From: an uncultured Treponema sp.
Lineage (GTDB): Bacteria; Spirochaetota; Spirochaetia; Treponematales; Treponemataceae
Reading direction: 5' to 3'
Assembly: GCA_937877535.1 (NCBI GenBank)
Contig: CALFJF010000052.1
Span: 1 to 50,576, forward strand
DNA: 50,576 bases
Both the position numbers and the translations under genes were made by a program. This document shows positions 24,764-33,596 of this stretch, in pieces. Positions within the stretch are counted from its first letter, which is position 1. The number at the start of each line of letters is the position of its first letter. The notes beneath the pieces were generated by a model that saw only the letters and a list, made by a program, of their open reading frames with translations, was not told where the DNA came from and ran no database searches.

Positions 24764-24792
24764 TCCACAACGCCGTTTTTTTGCTGTAAAAT
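24764..24792 (+). promoter_or_regulatory. Promoter of the DUF1566-like lipoprotein gene
   Basis: TCCACA at 24764-24769 (4 of 6), a 17-base spacer, TAAAAT at 24787-24792. The ATG at 24800 comes seven bases later, so the mRNA is probably leaderless. Confidence 0.5.
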
Positions 24793-24799
24793 CAATTTT

Positions 24800-25678
24800 A
24801 TGAAAAAAGCATTTTTGATTTTTTTTGCGGCATTATTCCTCTTCTCTAGCTGCGATGATGATGAGGATAAAGTAGAAGTCGGCGACATTATTTTGAAAAA
24901 TGGCGATACTCAACACGTTGAAGAAAACGAAAATTTTGAAATCGATAACAAAAATCCTCCAATCGGGGTTGTTTTTTCTGTTTCAGACGATTACGCGCTG
25001 GCGTTTGGTCTAAATATTGCGGAACGTAAGGAGTGGGCGACAGATGGTGCTGGAACGACAACAAATTACGAAGCAATCGTCTGCACACCGTCTACAACTA
25101 TGGCTAGTTCTGCGTCTTTTTCTGGCGACACCGACGGAAGCGACAATCTTTCTGCTATAAAAAGCGTTACAAAACTTGAGAATTTGACGGAATTTCCCGC
25201 GTTCGAATTTGCCGACGAGTATACAACTTCCGATGGTACTACAGGTTGGTACATTCCAAGCGTTGCAGAACTTGCCACGTTGTTCAAAAATAAATCAAAA
25301 GTGGAAAAAACTCTCCAAAAACTTTTGCAAAAAGATGACAACCCCATAAACGCAAGTACCCGGTTTTTCTTTAAGGTTAAAGCCCCTAATATGTCCGAAA
25401 CCTCTGGCACGCCTGAAGAACCAGAAGAGTCTGAAAAAACTGATGATTCTGAAGAACCTGAAGAGTCTGAAGAACCTGAAGAGTCTGAAGGCCAAAATAA
25501 TTCTGATAATTCGTCGCAAGAACCGCAAATATTTTGGACTTCTTCCATAAAATATCCAGACGTTGAGTTGAGTGGTTTGGCGGAGTGCATAAAATTCGAC
25601 GCAACAGGTTCGATTTTGCTTGAAAAAAAGACAGAACCACACTCGGTTCTTGTAATTCGGAAATTCGATATACCGTAA
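24800..25678 (+). CDS. DUF1566-like lipoprotein with acidic repeats
   Basis: 292 residues. The lipoprotein signal ends LFSSC (cysteine 18), followed by an Asp-rich stretch. The later sequence fits the DUF1566/Lcl C-terminal fold: GWYIPSVAELATLF (compare the usual W-R-LPT-x-x-E-L), and FWTSS near the end. An acidic insert with three copies of EEPEES lies between these two motifs at about residues 206-233. No Shine-Dalgarno site is seen. The function is unknown; such domains are common in spirochaete and Bacteroidetes surface lipoproteins. Confidence 0.7.
   Translation: MKKAFLIFFAALFLFSSCDDDEDKVEVGDIILKNGDTQHVEENENFEIDNKNPPIGVVFSVSDDYALAFGLNIAERKEWATDGAGTTTNYEAIVCTPSTTMASSASFSGDTDGSDNLSAIKSVTKLENLTEFPAFEFADEYTTSDGTTGWYIPSVAELATLFKNKSKVEKTLQKLLQKDDNPINASTRFFFKVKAPNMSETSGTPEEPEESEKTDDSEEPEESEEPEESEGQNNSDNSSQEPQIFWTSSIKYPDVELSGLAECIKFDATGSILLEKKTEPHSVLVIRKFDIP
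25415..25486 (+). repeat. 18 bp coding repeat
   Basis: Two identical adjacent copies of GAAGAACCTGAAGAGTCT (25451-25468, 25469-25486) and one single-base variant at 25415-25432. Copy-number change would keep the reading frame and alter only the length of the acidic insert. Confidence 0.85.
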
Positions 25679-25705
25679 ACTCGCTTGTCAAAAAACTCGT
25701 TGGTT

Positions 25706-25820
25706 CAGTGGTTGCAAAAAAATGTGGTGGTTGAGCCTGTCGAAACCGCCATGTTCTTTTTTGTGGTTTCGATACGACTTTTTGTCTACTCAACCACCAC
25801 TTTCAGCATACTTTCTGTAA
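25706..25820 (+). repeat. Composite hairpin element with TACTTTCTGTAA tail
   Basis: One truncated unit (about 25706-25725), a TCGACAGGCTC-type hairpin (25726-25750), a second hairpin of GTGGTTTCGATACGA / TCTACTCAACCAC type (25763-25798), and the tail CAGCATACTTTCTGTAA (25804-25820). The same order and the same tail recur at 50477-50575. A remnant GGTTTCGACA follows at 25839. Confidence 0.85.
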
Positions 25821-25865
25821 TACTATCAGAAATGCGGAGGTTTCGACATCGAATCAAAAAAGCGG

Positions 25866-26672
25866 TTAAAAATGTACGCGGGCAAAAAATCCAAAGGGAG
25901 TGAGCGAAAGTTCGGGCGTTTTTTGGGATTTTTTTTCAAAAAGAATTGAATGGACGAACGGGACGGCAAATCCAAAGAGTGTTCCGATTGCGCCACCCGC
26001 GAGAACGTCGGTTGGAAAATGATTCGCGCTCGCAATTCTAAACGCGCCAACGGCAAACGCAATCGCGTAACTTCCTGCAATAACGGGAATCTGTAGTTTT
26101 GAATCTGGAAAAACGCGCGGAAACGTGTACGAAAGAAAAGCCGCCGACATAAAAGCGTCCGCCGTATGCGAACTCGGAAAAGAAAAATGCGCGTCTCCGT
26201 CGGTAAGTGCGCCAGAATCCCATTCGTCATAGTACAAAAAAGGTCGGTCGCGTTTTGCGGCAAGTTTCAAAAGTCCGCACGTGCCTTGCGTCAAAAAAAA
26301 ACTTTCTGCGTACAAAACGGCAAGCGTGAACGCATCAGAAAAATCGATTTTTTTTGAAAAATACGATGCGGAATAAACCGCCACTGGAAGCGCTAGCGAA
26401 AGCGCGAGCGTTGCGTCTCCTGCAATGTCAAACGATTTTTTGTAGTTGTGAGCCGCCCAGCGGTCAAATGCGGGAACGGAAGATAAATCGCCTTTTTTAT
26501 TTTCGAGTTCTCCATAATCGAGTGCCTTTGGAAGGGTGAGCGAAAGCGCGGTTTCTGAAAGCGCAATCAAAAAAATCGGAGAATCGAGTTTCCAATCAAG
26601 AGAAAACGGAATCTCCGCGTGTGCTTCAAAAGAAAAAATGATGAGCAAAACTGAAAAAAGTGCGTTCTTCAT
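25866..26672 (-). CDS. PAP2-family phosphatase
   Basis: 268 residues. Signal peptide or first membrane segment at about 1-19, then further hydrophobic helices. The three PAP2 motifs are complete: K136-x6-R143-P144 (KLAAKRDRP), P166-S-S-H169, and R212-x5-H218-x3-D222 (RIASANHFPTD). It removes phosphate from lipid phosphates such as undecaprenyl pyrophosphate or phosphatidic acid at the membrane. The exact lipid is not readable. There is no Shine-Dalgarno site; TACAAT lies six bases before the ATG. The octamer repeat stands just upstream of that box. Confidence 0.9.
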   Translation of the reverse strand: MKNALFSVLLIIFSFEAHAEIPFSLDWKLDSPIFLIALSETALSLTLPKALDYGELENKKGDLSSVPAFDRWAAHNYKKSFDIAGDATLALSLALPVAVYSASYFSKKIDFSDAFTLAVLYAESFFLTQGTCGLLKLAAKRDRPFLYYDEWDSGALTDGDAHFSFPSSHTADAFMSAAFLSYTFPRVFPDSKLQIPVIAGSYAIAFAVGAFRIASANHFPTDVLAGGAIGTLFGFAVPFVHSILFEKKSQKTPELSLTPFGFFARVHF

Positions 26673-26678
26673 GCAAAA

Positions 26679-26684
26679 ATTGTA
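26679..26684 (-). promoter_or_regulatory. -10 box of the PAP2 gene
   Basis: TACAAT on the minus strand, six bases before the ATG. The -35 position falls inside the T7A octamer repeat. Confidence 0.55.
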
Positions 26685-26686
26685 CC

Positions 26687-26746
26687 TTTTTATTTTTTTA
26701 TTTTTTTATTTTTTTATTTTTTTATTTTTTTATTTTTTTATTTTTA
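26687..26746. repeat. (TTTTTTTA)6 tandem octamer in a divergent promoter region
   Basis: Six exact TTTTTTTA units at 26693-26740, flanked by TTTTTA on both sides. It lies between the PAP2 gene (start 26672, minus) and the pectate lyase gene (start 26801, plus). Such short repeats change copy number by slippage. Confidence 0.95.
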
Positions 26747-26800
26747 TTTGAATATTTTTGTTGTAAAATGATTTTACTAAAAATTAGCAGGAGGCTAAAG

Positions 26801-28504
26801 ATGAATAGTATCAAAAAGCGGGGCAGTCTTTTTTGCCATGCCGTTTTTATGTTTGCACTTTTTTTTACGATTTTTTTGAACGCCTGTTCAGGCGACGGCG
26901 GTTCGTCAAATACCGAAAGCGATTCCCTTACATCGGTGAGTATTTCAGATGCTTCAAAAGTTAAGCCTTCGGAGACGCTTGAACTTTCAGCAACAGTGAA
27001 TACTACGGGAAATCCTACAGGCATAACTTATAAATGGGAAGTTACAGAGGGCGCAAGCCTTTCTTCAACAGATGAAACGAAAACAACACTCACCGCAGGA
27101 GATGATGAAAAAACAGTGACCGTTACATTTACCGCAACTTATGGCGAAACTGTAAAATCTGCCTCAAAAGAAATTAAAATCACTAATTCCCTTGCCGACC
27201 TTATCGTAACGCCGGGTGCAAAAGTAACGACAAACGGCTGGGCGGACATGGCGAACAACGAAGCGGGCATGAGCTACCCCGATACGACGAATATCATCGT
27301 GATTGACGACAAGACTTATCCAACGGCGAAAGCAAAATGCACGGCATTCACGAACGCAATTGCTTCTGGAAGCGTTTCAAATTCTTCAATAACTGCAACT
27401 GCGGCGATTATCGTTGTTTCAGGCGAAGTTGATTTGAGCGCGAACACGATTACAGGGGGTGTTACAGTCAAAGAGTGGTTTAAACAATTTGATAATTCAA
27501 CTCACAAACGAACGCACGAAGATATTGTCTACGACATCGGCTCAAACAAGGCGATTATCGGCGTGAACGGCGCAAAGTTGTCTTACGGCGGATTGCGTGT
27601 TTATGCAAATCATTTAACTCCTGAAAATATCATCATTCAGAATATCGAATTTAGCGATGCGCATGGTTCAACAGAATATGATACGAGTATAAGCGGTGAA
27701 TATGAATCTGGGAAAAAATATTCCGACAGTAAGGCTTCTATCGACAACCTTGTTATTGAGTCAAACACTAAGACAGGTTATGTCTATAATTATGTTGCGC
27801 AGAACATTTGGATTGACCATTGTAAATTCAGCGATGGTGATTGCAAGGATTTATTACGCAATTACAACCATGACGGTGCGCTTGATGTAAAGGCTGTTAA
27901 ATATATGACAGTTTCGTACTGTGAATTTACAAATCATGACAAAGTAACGCTGATTGCGCCTGGAGATGACTATGTTTCTGAGGAACAAAGGCAGATTACA
28001 TTTCATCACATCTATTATCACGACACCGTTCAGCGAACACCGCGAAGCCGAGGTTGTCAAGTACACTTGTACAATTGCTACTGGAACAGCATTGGCTTTA
28101 GCGGTGCGGACGACAATACCAGTGGTAGCAATGGCGGTTTTATGCTCGGACCTGGAATTGGCTCACAGTATATCGTCGAGAACAATTATTTCGGAACGCT
28201 CAATGTTTCTGGAGCTACCGTTATCAAGTATTTTGATAAAACGGAAAGTACAAGTACAGCGACACTTTCAAAAATTTATCTGAACGGAAACAACAAAACA
28301 TTCTCAACTGATAATGATGCGACTTACGATAGTGTGAACAAGTTGAAGTTGACTTCGCACTTGTCGTCTACAAAACCGTGGACACCAGGTTATTCTTATA
28401 CACCATCAGAAGCAAGTTCTTTGCCCAAGCTCATTCCCGCTGCGGCTGGCGTTGACAAAGAGGGCTACACTGCCACGGTTGAGGTGAACGGCACGACTTA
28501 CTAA
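26801..28504 (+). CDS. Pectate lyase lipoprotein, PL1
   Basis: Cuts polygalacturonate by beta-elimination outside the cell. The 567 residues have a lipoprotein signal ending FLNAC (cysteine about 29), then an Ig-like/Big domain (about 40-130). The PL1 parallel beta-helix starts near 140, with NIWIDHCKF, YMTVSYCEFTNHD (calcium and core motifs) and QRTPRSRGCQVHLYNCYW. The last holds both conserved arginines of the R-x-P-x-x-R motif. GGAGG lies before the ATG at 26801. A longer frame from 26660 would start inside the octamer repeat and is rejected. It is anchored to the membrane, unlike the second lyase at 28753. Confidence 0.92.
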   Translation: MNSIKKRGSLFCHAVFMFALFFTIFLNACSGDGGSSNTESDSLTSVSISDASKVKPSETLELSATVNTTGNPTGITYKWEVTEGASLSSTDETKTTLTAGDDEKTVTVTFTATYGETVKSASKEIKITNSLADLIVTPGAKVTTNGWADMANNEAGMSYPDTTNIIVIDDKTYPTAKAKCTAFTNAIASGSVSNSSITATAAIIVVSGEVDLSANTITGGVTVKEWFKQFDNSTHKRTHEDIVYDIGSNKAIIGVNGAKLSYGGLRVYANHLTPENIIIQNIEFSDAHGSTEYDTSISGEYESGKKYSDSKASIDNLVIESNTKTGYVYNYVAQNIWIDHCKFSDGDCKDLLRNYNHDGALDVKAVKYMTVSYCEFTNHDKVTLIAPGDDYVSEEQRQITFHHIYYHDTVQRTPRSRGCQVHLYNCYWNSIGFSGADDNTSGSNGGFMLGPGIGSQYIVENNYFGTLNVSGATVIKYFDKTESTSTATLSKIYLNGNNKTFSTDNDATYDSVNKLKLTSHLSSTKPWTPGYSYTPSEASSLPKLIPAAAGVDKEGYTATVEVNGTTY

Positions 28505-28506
28505 TT

Positions 28507-28656
28507 TCCCTCACTTCCGTTTTGGAAGATAAGGGATTGAAAGGGGAAAGAAAGCCTTTCACTCCGAGTTATGAATATGAACTTGATGAAGCAAGTGAGA
28601 TTCCCGACCTTCTTGAGGAAAACGCAGGCGCGGGCAAGTGGGAAGTAGAGAAATAA
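28507..28656 (+). pseudogene. Leftover C-terminus of a third pectate lyase
   Basis: The frame ending in TAA at 28654-28656 reads PFTPSYEYELDEASEIPDLL, followed by EENAGAGKWEVEK. This aligns with the end of both neighbouring lyases (YSYTPSEASSLPKLI...AAAGVDK and YSYTLDDAKNLPVLL...TAGAGK). There is no start codon or upstream body. It is most simply the tail of a lost copy in a tandem lyase array. Confidence 0.8.
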
Positions 28657-28691
28657 TCTTTTTTCTCAAAAATATCTCTTAACAAAAAAAT

Positions 28692-28722
28692 GGCGGTTTT
28701 CTTTATTTGAAACCGCCGTTTT
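28692..28722 (+). terminator. Terminator after the pectate lyase remnant
   Basis: GGCGGTTT (28692-28699) pairs with AAACCGCC (28710-28717), followed by GTTTTTA. Confidence 0.85.
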
Positions 28723-28752
28723 TATACCCAATTTTTCAAAAACGAGGAAAAA

Positions 28753-29994
28753 ATGGTTTCAATGTTATTCAAGAAAAAAAATGTGTGCGCGATTTTTTTT
28801 GTTGCGATTTTTCTTTTTACGCTGAACGCGGAGGCGATTTCGGTTTTGGACGAGCCTGTTGGTTTTTCAAAAATCTCGATACAAAGCGAAGAAGGCGTTG
28901 TGGTTCGCACAAAAGCGGAGTTGCTTGGCGCGCTCAAAAACGGCGGACTTATTTTTGTTGACGGAAAAATCGACATGACCGACGGAATGGTGCCTTCTTC
29001 GGCGGGTGGCTCAACAAGCGCACTCGACGAGTTCGTTTCACGGCGGAGTGGCTTTTCGTCCTACGAAGAATTCAAAAAAGCGTATGCCACTTCTTGCTCG
29101 CTTTCTACGGAAGACGGTTCGAGTTCAAAGCCAGAATCGAGCCACGGCGCACTTTTGTGGCGACTGAACAAATCATACGGAAAAATAATCGAACTTCCTG
29201 TAAAAAGTGGCACGACGTTAATCGGGCAAAACAACGCTGTGATTATTGGCGGCTCTGTAAAAATCGCTGGCGTGTCAAACGTTGTTATTCGGAATATAAC
29301 GATGCAAGACGCTTACGACCCGTTTCCCCATCACGAATCGAATGACGGATTTAATGCGCAGCACGATGCCGTGTCTATTACCAATTCAAGCGATATTTGG
29401 ATTGACCACTGCACTTTTTTTGATTCATTGGGCGTTGGAAAGGTGAAAAACAAAGACGGCAAAGAAGAAAAGTGGCAAACGTATGACGGGCTTTGCGACA
29501 TTACAAAAGATTCCAAAAATGTCGTTGTGTCGTATTGCGTTTTTCAAAATCACGACAAAACGATGTTAATCGGTTCTGGAAGCAAAGATGTGAGCGGCGG
29601 AAAAATCTCAATTCATCACAATCGATTTGTGGATTGCGGGCAGCGACTCCCTTTGACCGCTTATTCAGAAGTTCATATTTTTAACAATTCTTATGAGCAA
29701 ACAAAAAATGCCGTTTACAAACAAAATTCGAGCATCGCGCTTCGGTACTCCGCGACAGTGGTTGCCGAAGGAAATCATTTTGGAAAAGGCGTAAAGAAAA
29801 GTATTACGATTTCAGGCTCGGCGGGAAAATGCTTTTTGAGTGAAAACGTTTTTTTGGACGGAAAAAGTCAACAAAAAGGCGAAAAGAAAAAAACGTTTGA
29901 AATCCCGTATTCTTACACCCTTGACGACGCAAAAAATCTTCCCGTGCTTTTGACTCAAACCGCAGGAGCGGGAAAACTGCCTACAAAACAGTAA
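28753..29994 (+). CDS. Secreted pectate lyase, PL1
   Basis: 413 residues. The signal peptide ends about LNAEA (residue 28), so this one is released rather than lipidated. The PL1 beta-helix shows SGTTLIGQ, NVVIRNITMQDA, DIWIDHCTFFDS, VVVSYCVFQNHDKTML and ISIHHNRFVDCGQRLPL. The first arginine of the R-x-P-x-x-R motif is present (QRLP), but the second is replaced by Ala (RLPLTA), so activity may be changed. GAGG precedes the ATG. It lies 97 bases after the remnant and likely arose by tandem duplication. It probably works with the anchored lyase and the uronate pathway. Confidence 0.9.
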   Translation: MVSMLFKKKNVCAIFFVAIFLFTLNAEAISVLDEPVGFSKISIQSEEGVVVRTKAELLGALKNGGLIFVDGKIDMTDGMVPSSAGGSTSALDEFVSRRSGFSSYEEFKKAYATSCSLSTEDGSSSKPESSHGALLWRLNKSYGKIIELPVKSGTTLIGQNNAVIIGGSVKIAGVSNVVIRNITMQDAYDPFPHHESNDGFNAQHDAVSITNSSDIWIDHCTFFDSLGVGKVKNKDGKEEKWQTYDGLCDITKDSKNVVVSYCVFQNHDKTMLIGSGSKDVSGGKISIHHNRFVDCGQRLPLTAYSEVHIFNNSYEQTKNAVYKQNSSIALRYSATVVAEGNHFGKGVKKSITISGSAGKCFLSENVFLDGKSQQKGEKKKTFEIPYSYTLDDAKNLPVLLTQTAGAGKLPTKQ

Positions 29995-30008
29995 CTGCGT
30001 CAAAATGC

Positions 30009-30074
30009 TGGTGATTGAGTTAAAGACTTGGTGGTTGAGTTAAAGTTCTGGTGGTTGAGTGTATCGAAACCACC
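30009..30074 (+). repeat. Hairpin repeat with two truncated 20 bp units
   Basis: Units at 30011-30030 and 30031-30050 read GTGRTTGAGTTAAAG plus four to five bases. The full hairpin follows at 30050-30074 (GGTGGTT...AACCACC around GAGTGTATCGA). Confidence 0.85.
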
Positions 30075-30120
30075 GCAAACAATGTGATTTTGCGCCTTCT
30101 TCAAAATCTCTCGTTTTTTC

Positions 30121-30129
30121 TGATATAAT
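30121..30129 (+). promoter_or_regulatory. Extended -10 promoter of ftsK
   Basis: TGATATAAT, that is TG-N-TATAAT, lies 46 bases before the ATG at 30176. No convincing -35 box, as is allowed for extended -10 promoters. Confidence 0.55.
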
Positions 30130-30175
30130 CGATTTGTCAAATTTCTCAGGGGTGGGGAAAAATCCTATTTTTATT

Positions 30176-33100
30176 ATGAACAGACTTATCAAAAATCTAA
30201 AAGACGCATCTGAAAAACTCAATCGCGGGGAAAACGGAGAAATGGAAAAAAAGACGAACGTTCCAGGAATCGTGCTTTTTGCGCTTGCGGCGTTTTTTGC
30301 CGTTTCGCTTTTGTGCGGCAAACTCGGTGGCGGTTTATTTTGGAAGTTCGGGCAAATGATTTCCCACGCTTACGGACTTTGCTCGATTTTGATTCCAATT
30401 TTTTTCTTTGCCGCTGGCATTCAGATGATTGGCGAACAATGGAAACTTAAAAACGCCGTTTTGTTGGCACTTTCGATTTTTCCGTTTTTTACGCTCGTGC
30501 TTGCCGAAAAAATCATTCGCGCCTGCGCTTCTTCGAGTTCGGGTGGCGTTTTGGCGTTTGAAATTACGGGCGTGATTGCTCTTTGCGCGGTCATCATTTT
30601 GGGAGAGTACGCTTTTATTTCTGCGTTTGGCGATTTTTTTCAAGAGCGATTTGCGCCAGGGTGGTACAACGGAAAAAAATCCGAAGAAACGGAACATTCG
30701 GAAGACACGATTTCTTTTTCCGAGGACAGCGAAAAATCAGAAGAAGAAGAAATCCCCGAAGGACAACTTTCGTTTTTGGACGGAATTTCTTCCAACGAAA
30801 TCTACGAAGACGAGGCTGTTGAAAAAAATCCCGTTTTTCTTCCAAAAGACGAGATTTCTGAAGAAAAAGAGCGAACGAATGCTTTTTTTGCAAAAATGAA
30901 TTTTGATGAAATGGAAAAAAACGCGGAAAATCCATTTTCAAACAGTTTTGAAAAAAACGAAAACGATTCGGATTCTGTTGAGAAAATCGAAGAAATCGAG
31001 AAAACCGAAGAAATCCCAGACGATTACGTTTTTCCAAAAGACGAGGACGACGAAGAAGATGATTTTTCTTTGAATTCGTTTGAAGAAAAGGCGGAATCTG
31101 TGGAAGCGGACGAAAGTTCCGAGATTTCTGCGTATGAAGAGGGCGCGGGCGAGGAAAATCCAAAACCGTTTCCGCCAAAACCTTTTTTGGAAAAAGAAGA
31201 GAAAATCGATGTTGCGCCCGCCGAATCGGAGATTTCGGGGCAAACGCTGCTTCGCTCAAAAGAGCAAGAGCAAGACATTTCCGACAACATAAAAGCGGCG
31301 GTCGCGTCGGCGCATTTTTCGTCCGAAGAAATCGATTATCCGATTTTTTCAAAAACGGCAGACGACGAGCGCGAACGGGAAATCGAGCCACAAATCGAAC
31401 AAAATGACGAAGACGAAACTGACGGCGGCGGCATTTTGTTTCGACCAGAGTCGCCCGTTGAAGCGCGGGCTTTGGCGGCTAGTGCGGCTGCTCGTGAGTT
31501 TTACAAAAAAAACGAACCGCTGCATTTTTCAAACAAAGAAGAATCTGTGCGCGAAAAAAACGCGCCTTCGCCCATTCCGCCTTCCGCTTGGATTCCAGAA
31601 TTGCCGCGCGAAGTGCGCACCGACACGCTCAACGTTCGCGATGTTTTTTCGTCGATGGATAGCGACGCGGCAAAAAATCCTGTTCTTTCGGCGGAAGTTC
31701 GTGCGGATTTTGAAAATGACGCGCTTTTGCAAAATCAAAAAATCGAATCGGAAACTGCAAAAAATCCGATTTTGGACGATGCTTTACCCGAAAAATCAGA
31801 TTCGGAAAAATCTGAAAATCTTGAAAAATCGGAACAGAATTTTGAACTTGATTCAAAATCCGAAGAATTTGACCCTACCGCGCGTCCCGTTGTGGATTCC
31901 AATGGTCAAAAAATCGATTACGAAGACGACTCCGAAGAAACTGATGACGAGGACGAAATCGAAGACGAGAACGACGAAGATTTTGTGGACGACGAATCGG
32001 ACGAAATTGAAGATGATTCTGAAGACGAAGACGAAGAAATCGAAGAAGAATCTCACCGCGAAGAAATTGCACCTGCGCCTTTTGTTGCGCCTCCAAAAAA
32101 CGCGCTTCCAGAGTCAAAGCGTTTTCGGAAAGGACCTTATGAAATTCCCGTGGATTTGCTCGATGAATATCCTGGAAATGCGTACTGGGAAATCGACGAG
32201 GACACGCAACACGCGGGAAACGAACTGACCGCAACGCTCAAAGAATTCAAAATCGACACGGAAATCACGGGAATCCGAAAAGGTCCTACGGTTACGATGT
32301 ACGAATTGCTCCCCGCTCCGGGCGTAAAACTGAGCAAAATCGTCAATTTGCAAGACAACATCGCGCTTCGCCTTGCCGCCGCTTCGGTTAGAATCGTTGC
32401 GCCGATTCCTGGAAAACACGCCGTGGGAATCGAAGTGCCGAACAAAAATCGCGCAATCGTGAGTTTTCGGGAAATCGTGGAAAAAGAATTGAGTGCGTTT
32501 GAAAAAATGGCGATTCCCGTCATTTTGGGAAAAGACATTTCGGGCGAACCGCAACTGTTGGATTTGGCAAAAACGCCGCATTTGCTCATCGCGGGTTCTA
32601 CGGGCGCAGGAAAGTCGGTATGCGTGAACTCGATGTTGCTTTCGATTCTTTACAAACGAAGTCCAGAGCAAGTGAAACTCGTTCTGGTAGACCCAAAAGT
32701 TGTGGAATTGAAGCTATACAACGACATTCCGCACCTGCTCACACCCGTCATCACCGAGCCAAAGCGGGCGTTGCAGTCGCTCCAGTATTGCCTGTGCGAG
32801 ATGGAGAGGCGGTACGCGCTTTTGGACGGAATGGGCGTGCGGAACATCATCTCGTACAACAAGAAAATCGCGGAGAAGCGCATCGCCACGGAAAAGCTCC
32901 CCTACATCGTGGTCATAATCGACGAGTTCGCCGACCTGATGGCGACAACCGGAAAGGAACTTGAGCAGACAATCGCCCGCCTTGCCGCCATGAGCCGGGC
33001 CGTGGGAATCCACTTGGTGCTGGCCACGCAGCGTCCGTCGGTCGATGTCATCACGGGACTCATCAAGGCGAACATTCCGAGCCGAATCGCGTTCATGGTC

Positions 33101-33547
33101 GCCTCAAAGATGGACAGCCGAATCATCATCGACCAGCTCGGCGCGGACAAGCTCCTCGGGAAGGGCGACATGCTCTACGTCGGCTCTACCGACCCGTTCC
33201 CGAGCCGAATCCAAGGCACGCTCGTGGGCGACGACGAGGTTGAGCGGGTGGTCGAGTACGTCAAGACGTTCGGAGAGCCTGAGTATATCGACGAGGAGAT
33301 GTTCGTGGACGACGAGGACGACGAGGGAGGTTCGGGAGGCGACGACTTCGGCGACGGAGCGGACCCGCTCTACGACCAGGCCCTCCAAATTGTCATCCAG
33401 TCGGGAAAGGCGAGCGCAAGCTACATCCAGCGAAAGCTCAAAATCGGCTACAACCGCGCCGCCCGCCTGGTGGAGGAAATGGAAACCCGAGGAATCGTGG
33501 GGCCCGCAAACGGCTCGAAGCCCCGCGAAATCATCCACATGCCGTAA
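30176..33547 (+). CDS. ftsK: DNA translocase FtsK/SpoIIIE
   Basis: Pumps the chromosome ends through the closing septum. The 1123 residues have a four-helix membrane domain (about 28-150), then a very long Glu/Asp-rich linker (about 155-700). The motor follows (about 710-1040) with Walker A GSTGAGKS at 807-814, Walker B VVIIDEFADLM near 912 and ATQRPSVDVITG. The C-terminal winged helix (LYDQALQIVIQSGKASASYI, residues about 1060-1120) reads the orientation signal. The start at 30176 lacks a good ribosome site; an ATG at 30242 has GGAG four bases upstream and would drop 22 residues. From about 32,700 on, codon use turns GC-rich within the motor domain. Confidence 0.95.
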   Translation: MNRLIKNLKDASEKLNRGENGEMEKKTNVPGIVLFALAAFFAVSLLCGKLGGGLFWKFGQMISHAYGLCSILIPIFFFAAGIQMIGEQWKLKNAVLLALSIFPFFTLVLAEKIIRACASSSSGGVLAFEITGVIALCAVIILGEYAFISAFGDFFQERFAPGWYNGKKSEETEHSEDTISFSEDSEKSEEEEIPEGQLSFLDGISSNEIYEDEAVEKNPVFLPKDEISEEKERTNAFFAKMNFDEMEKNAENPFSNSFEKNENDSDSVEKIEEIEKTEEIPDDYVFPKDEDDEEDDFSLNSFEEKAESVEADESSEISAYEEGAGEENPKPFPPKPFLEKEEKIDVAPAESEISGQTLLRSKEQEQDISDNIKAAVASAHFSSEEIDYPIFSKTADDEREREIEPQIEQNDEDETDGGGILFRPESPVEARALAASAAAREFYKKNEPLHFSNKEESVREKNAPSPIPPSAWIPELPREVRTDTLNVRDVFSSMDSDAAKNPVLSAEVRADFENDALLQNQKIESETAKNPILDDALPEKSDSEKSENLEKSEQNFELDSKSEEFDPTARPVVDSNGQKIDYEDDSEETDDEDEIEDENDEDFVDDESDEIEDDSEDEDEEIEEESHREEIAPAPFVAPPKNALPESKRFRKGPYEIPVDLLDEYPGNAYWEIDEDTQHAGNELTATLKEFKIDTEITGIRKGPTVTMYELLPAPGVKLSKIVNLQDNIALRLAAASVRIVAPIPGKHAVGIEVPNKNRAIVSFREIVEKELSAFEKMAIPVILGKDISGEPQLLDLAKTPHLLIAGSTGAGKSVCVNSMLLSILYKRSPEQVKLVLVDPKVVELKLYNDIPHLLTPVITEPKRALQSLQYCLCEMERRYALLDGMGVRNIISYNKKIAEKRIATEKLPYIVVIIDEFADLMATTGKELEQTIARLAAMSRAVGIHLVLATQRPSVDVITGLIKANIPSRIAFMVASKMDSRIIIDQLGADKLLGKGDMLYVGSTDPFPSRIQGTLVGDDEVERVVEYVKTFGEPEYIDEEMFVDDEDDEGGSGGDDFGDGADPLYDQALQIVIQSGKASASYIQRKLKIGYNRAARLVEEMETRGIVGPANGSKPREIIHMP

Positions 33548-33596
33548 AAAACAGGTGTTGCTGCAAAAAGTATGCCGTTGTTTTTGTGCGTCAGCG

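Noticed and set aside
26660..26800. Longer pectate lyase starting upstream
   Set aside because: The extra N-terminus would be translated from the T7A repeat; the ATG at 26801 has a strong GGAGG and a normal lipoprotein signal.
30059..30175. Upstream extension of ftsK
   Set aside because: It would begin inside a hairpin repeat and cross the promoter at 30121; no similarity to FtsK N-termini.
31850..32230. Separate Lys/Arg/Thr-rich proteins opposite or within the ftsK linker
   Set aside because: These are out-of-frame readings of the GAA/GAC-rich linker codons.
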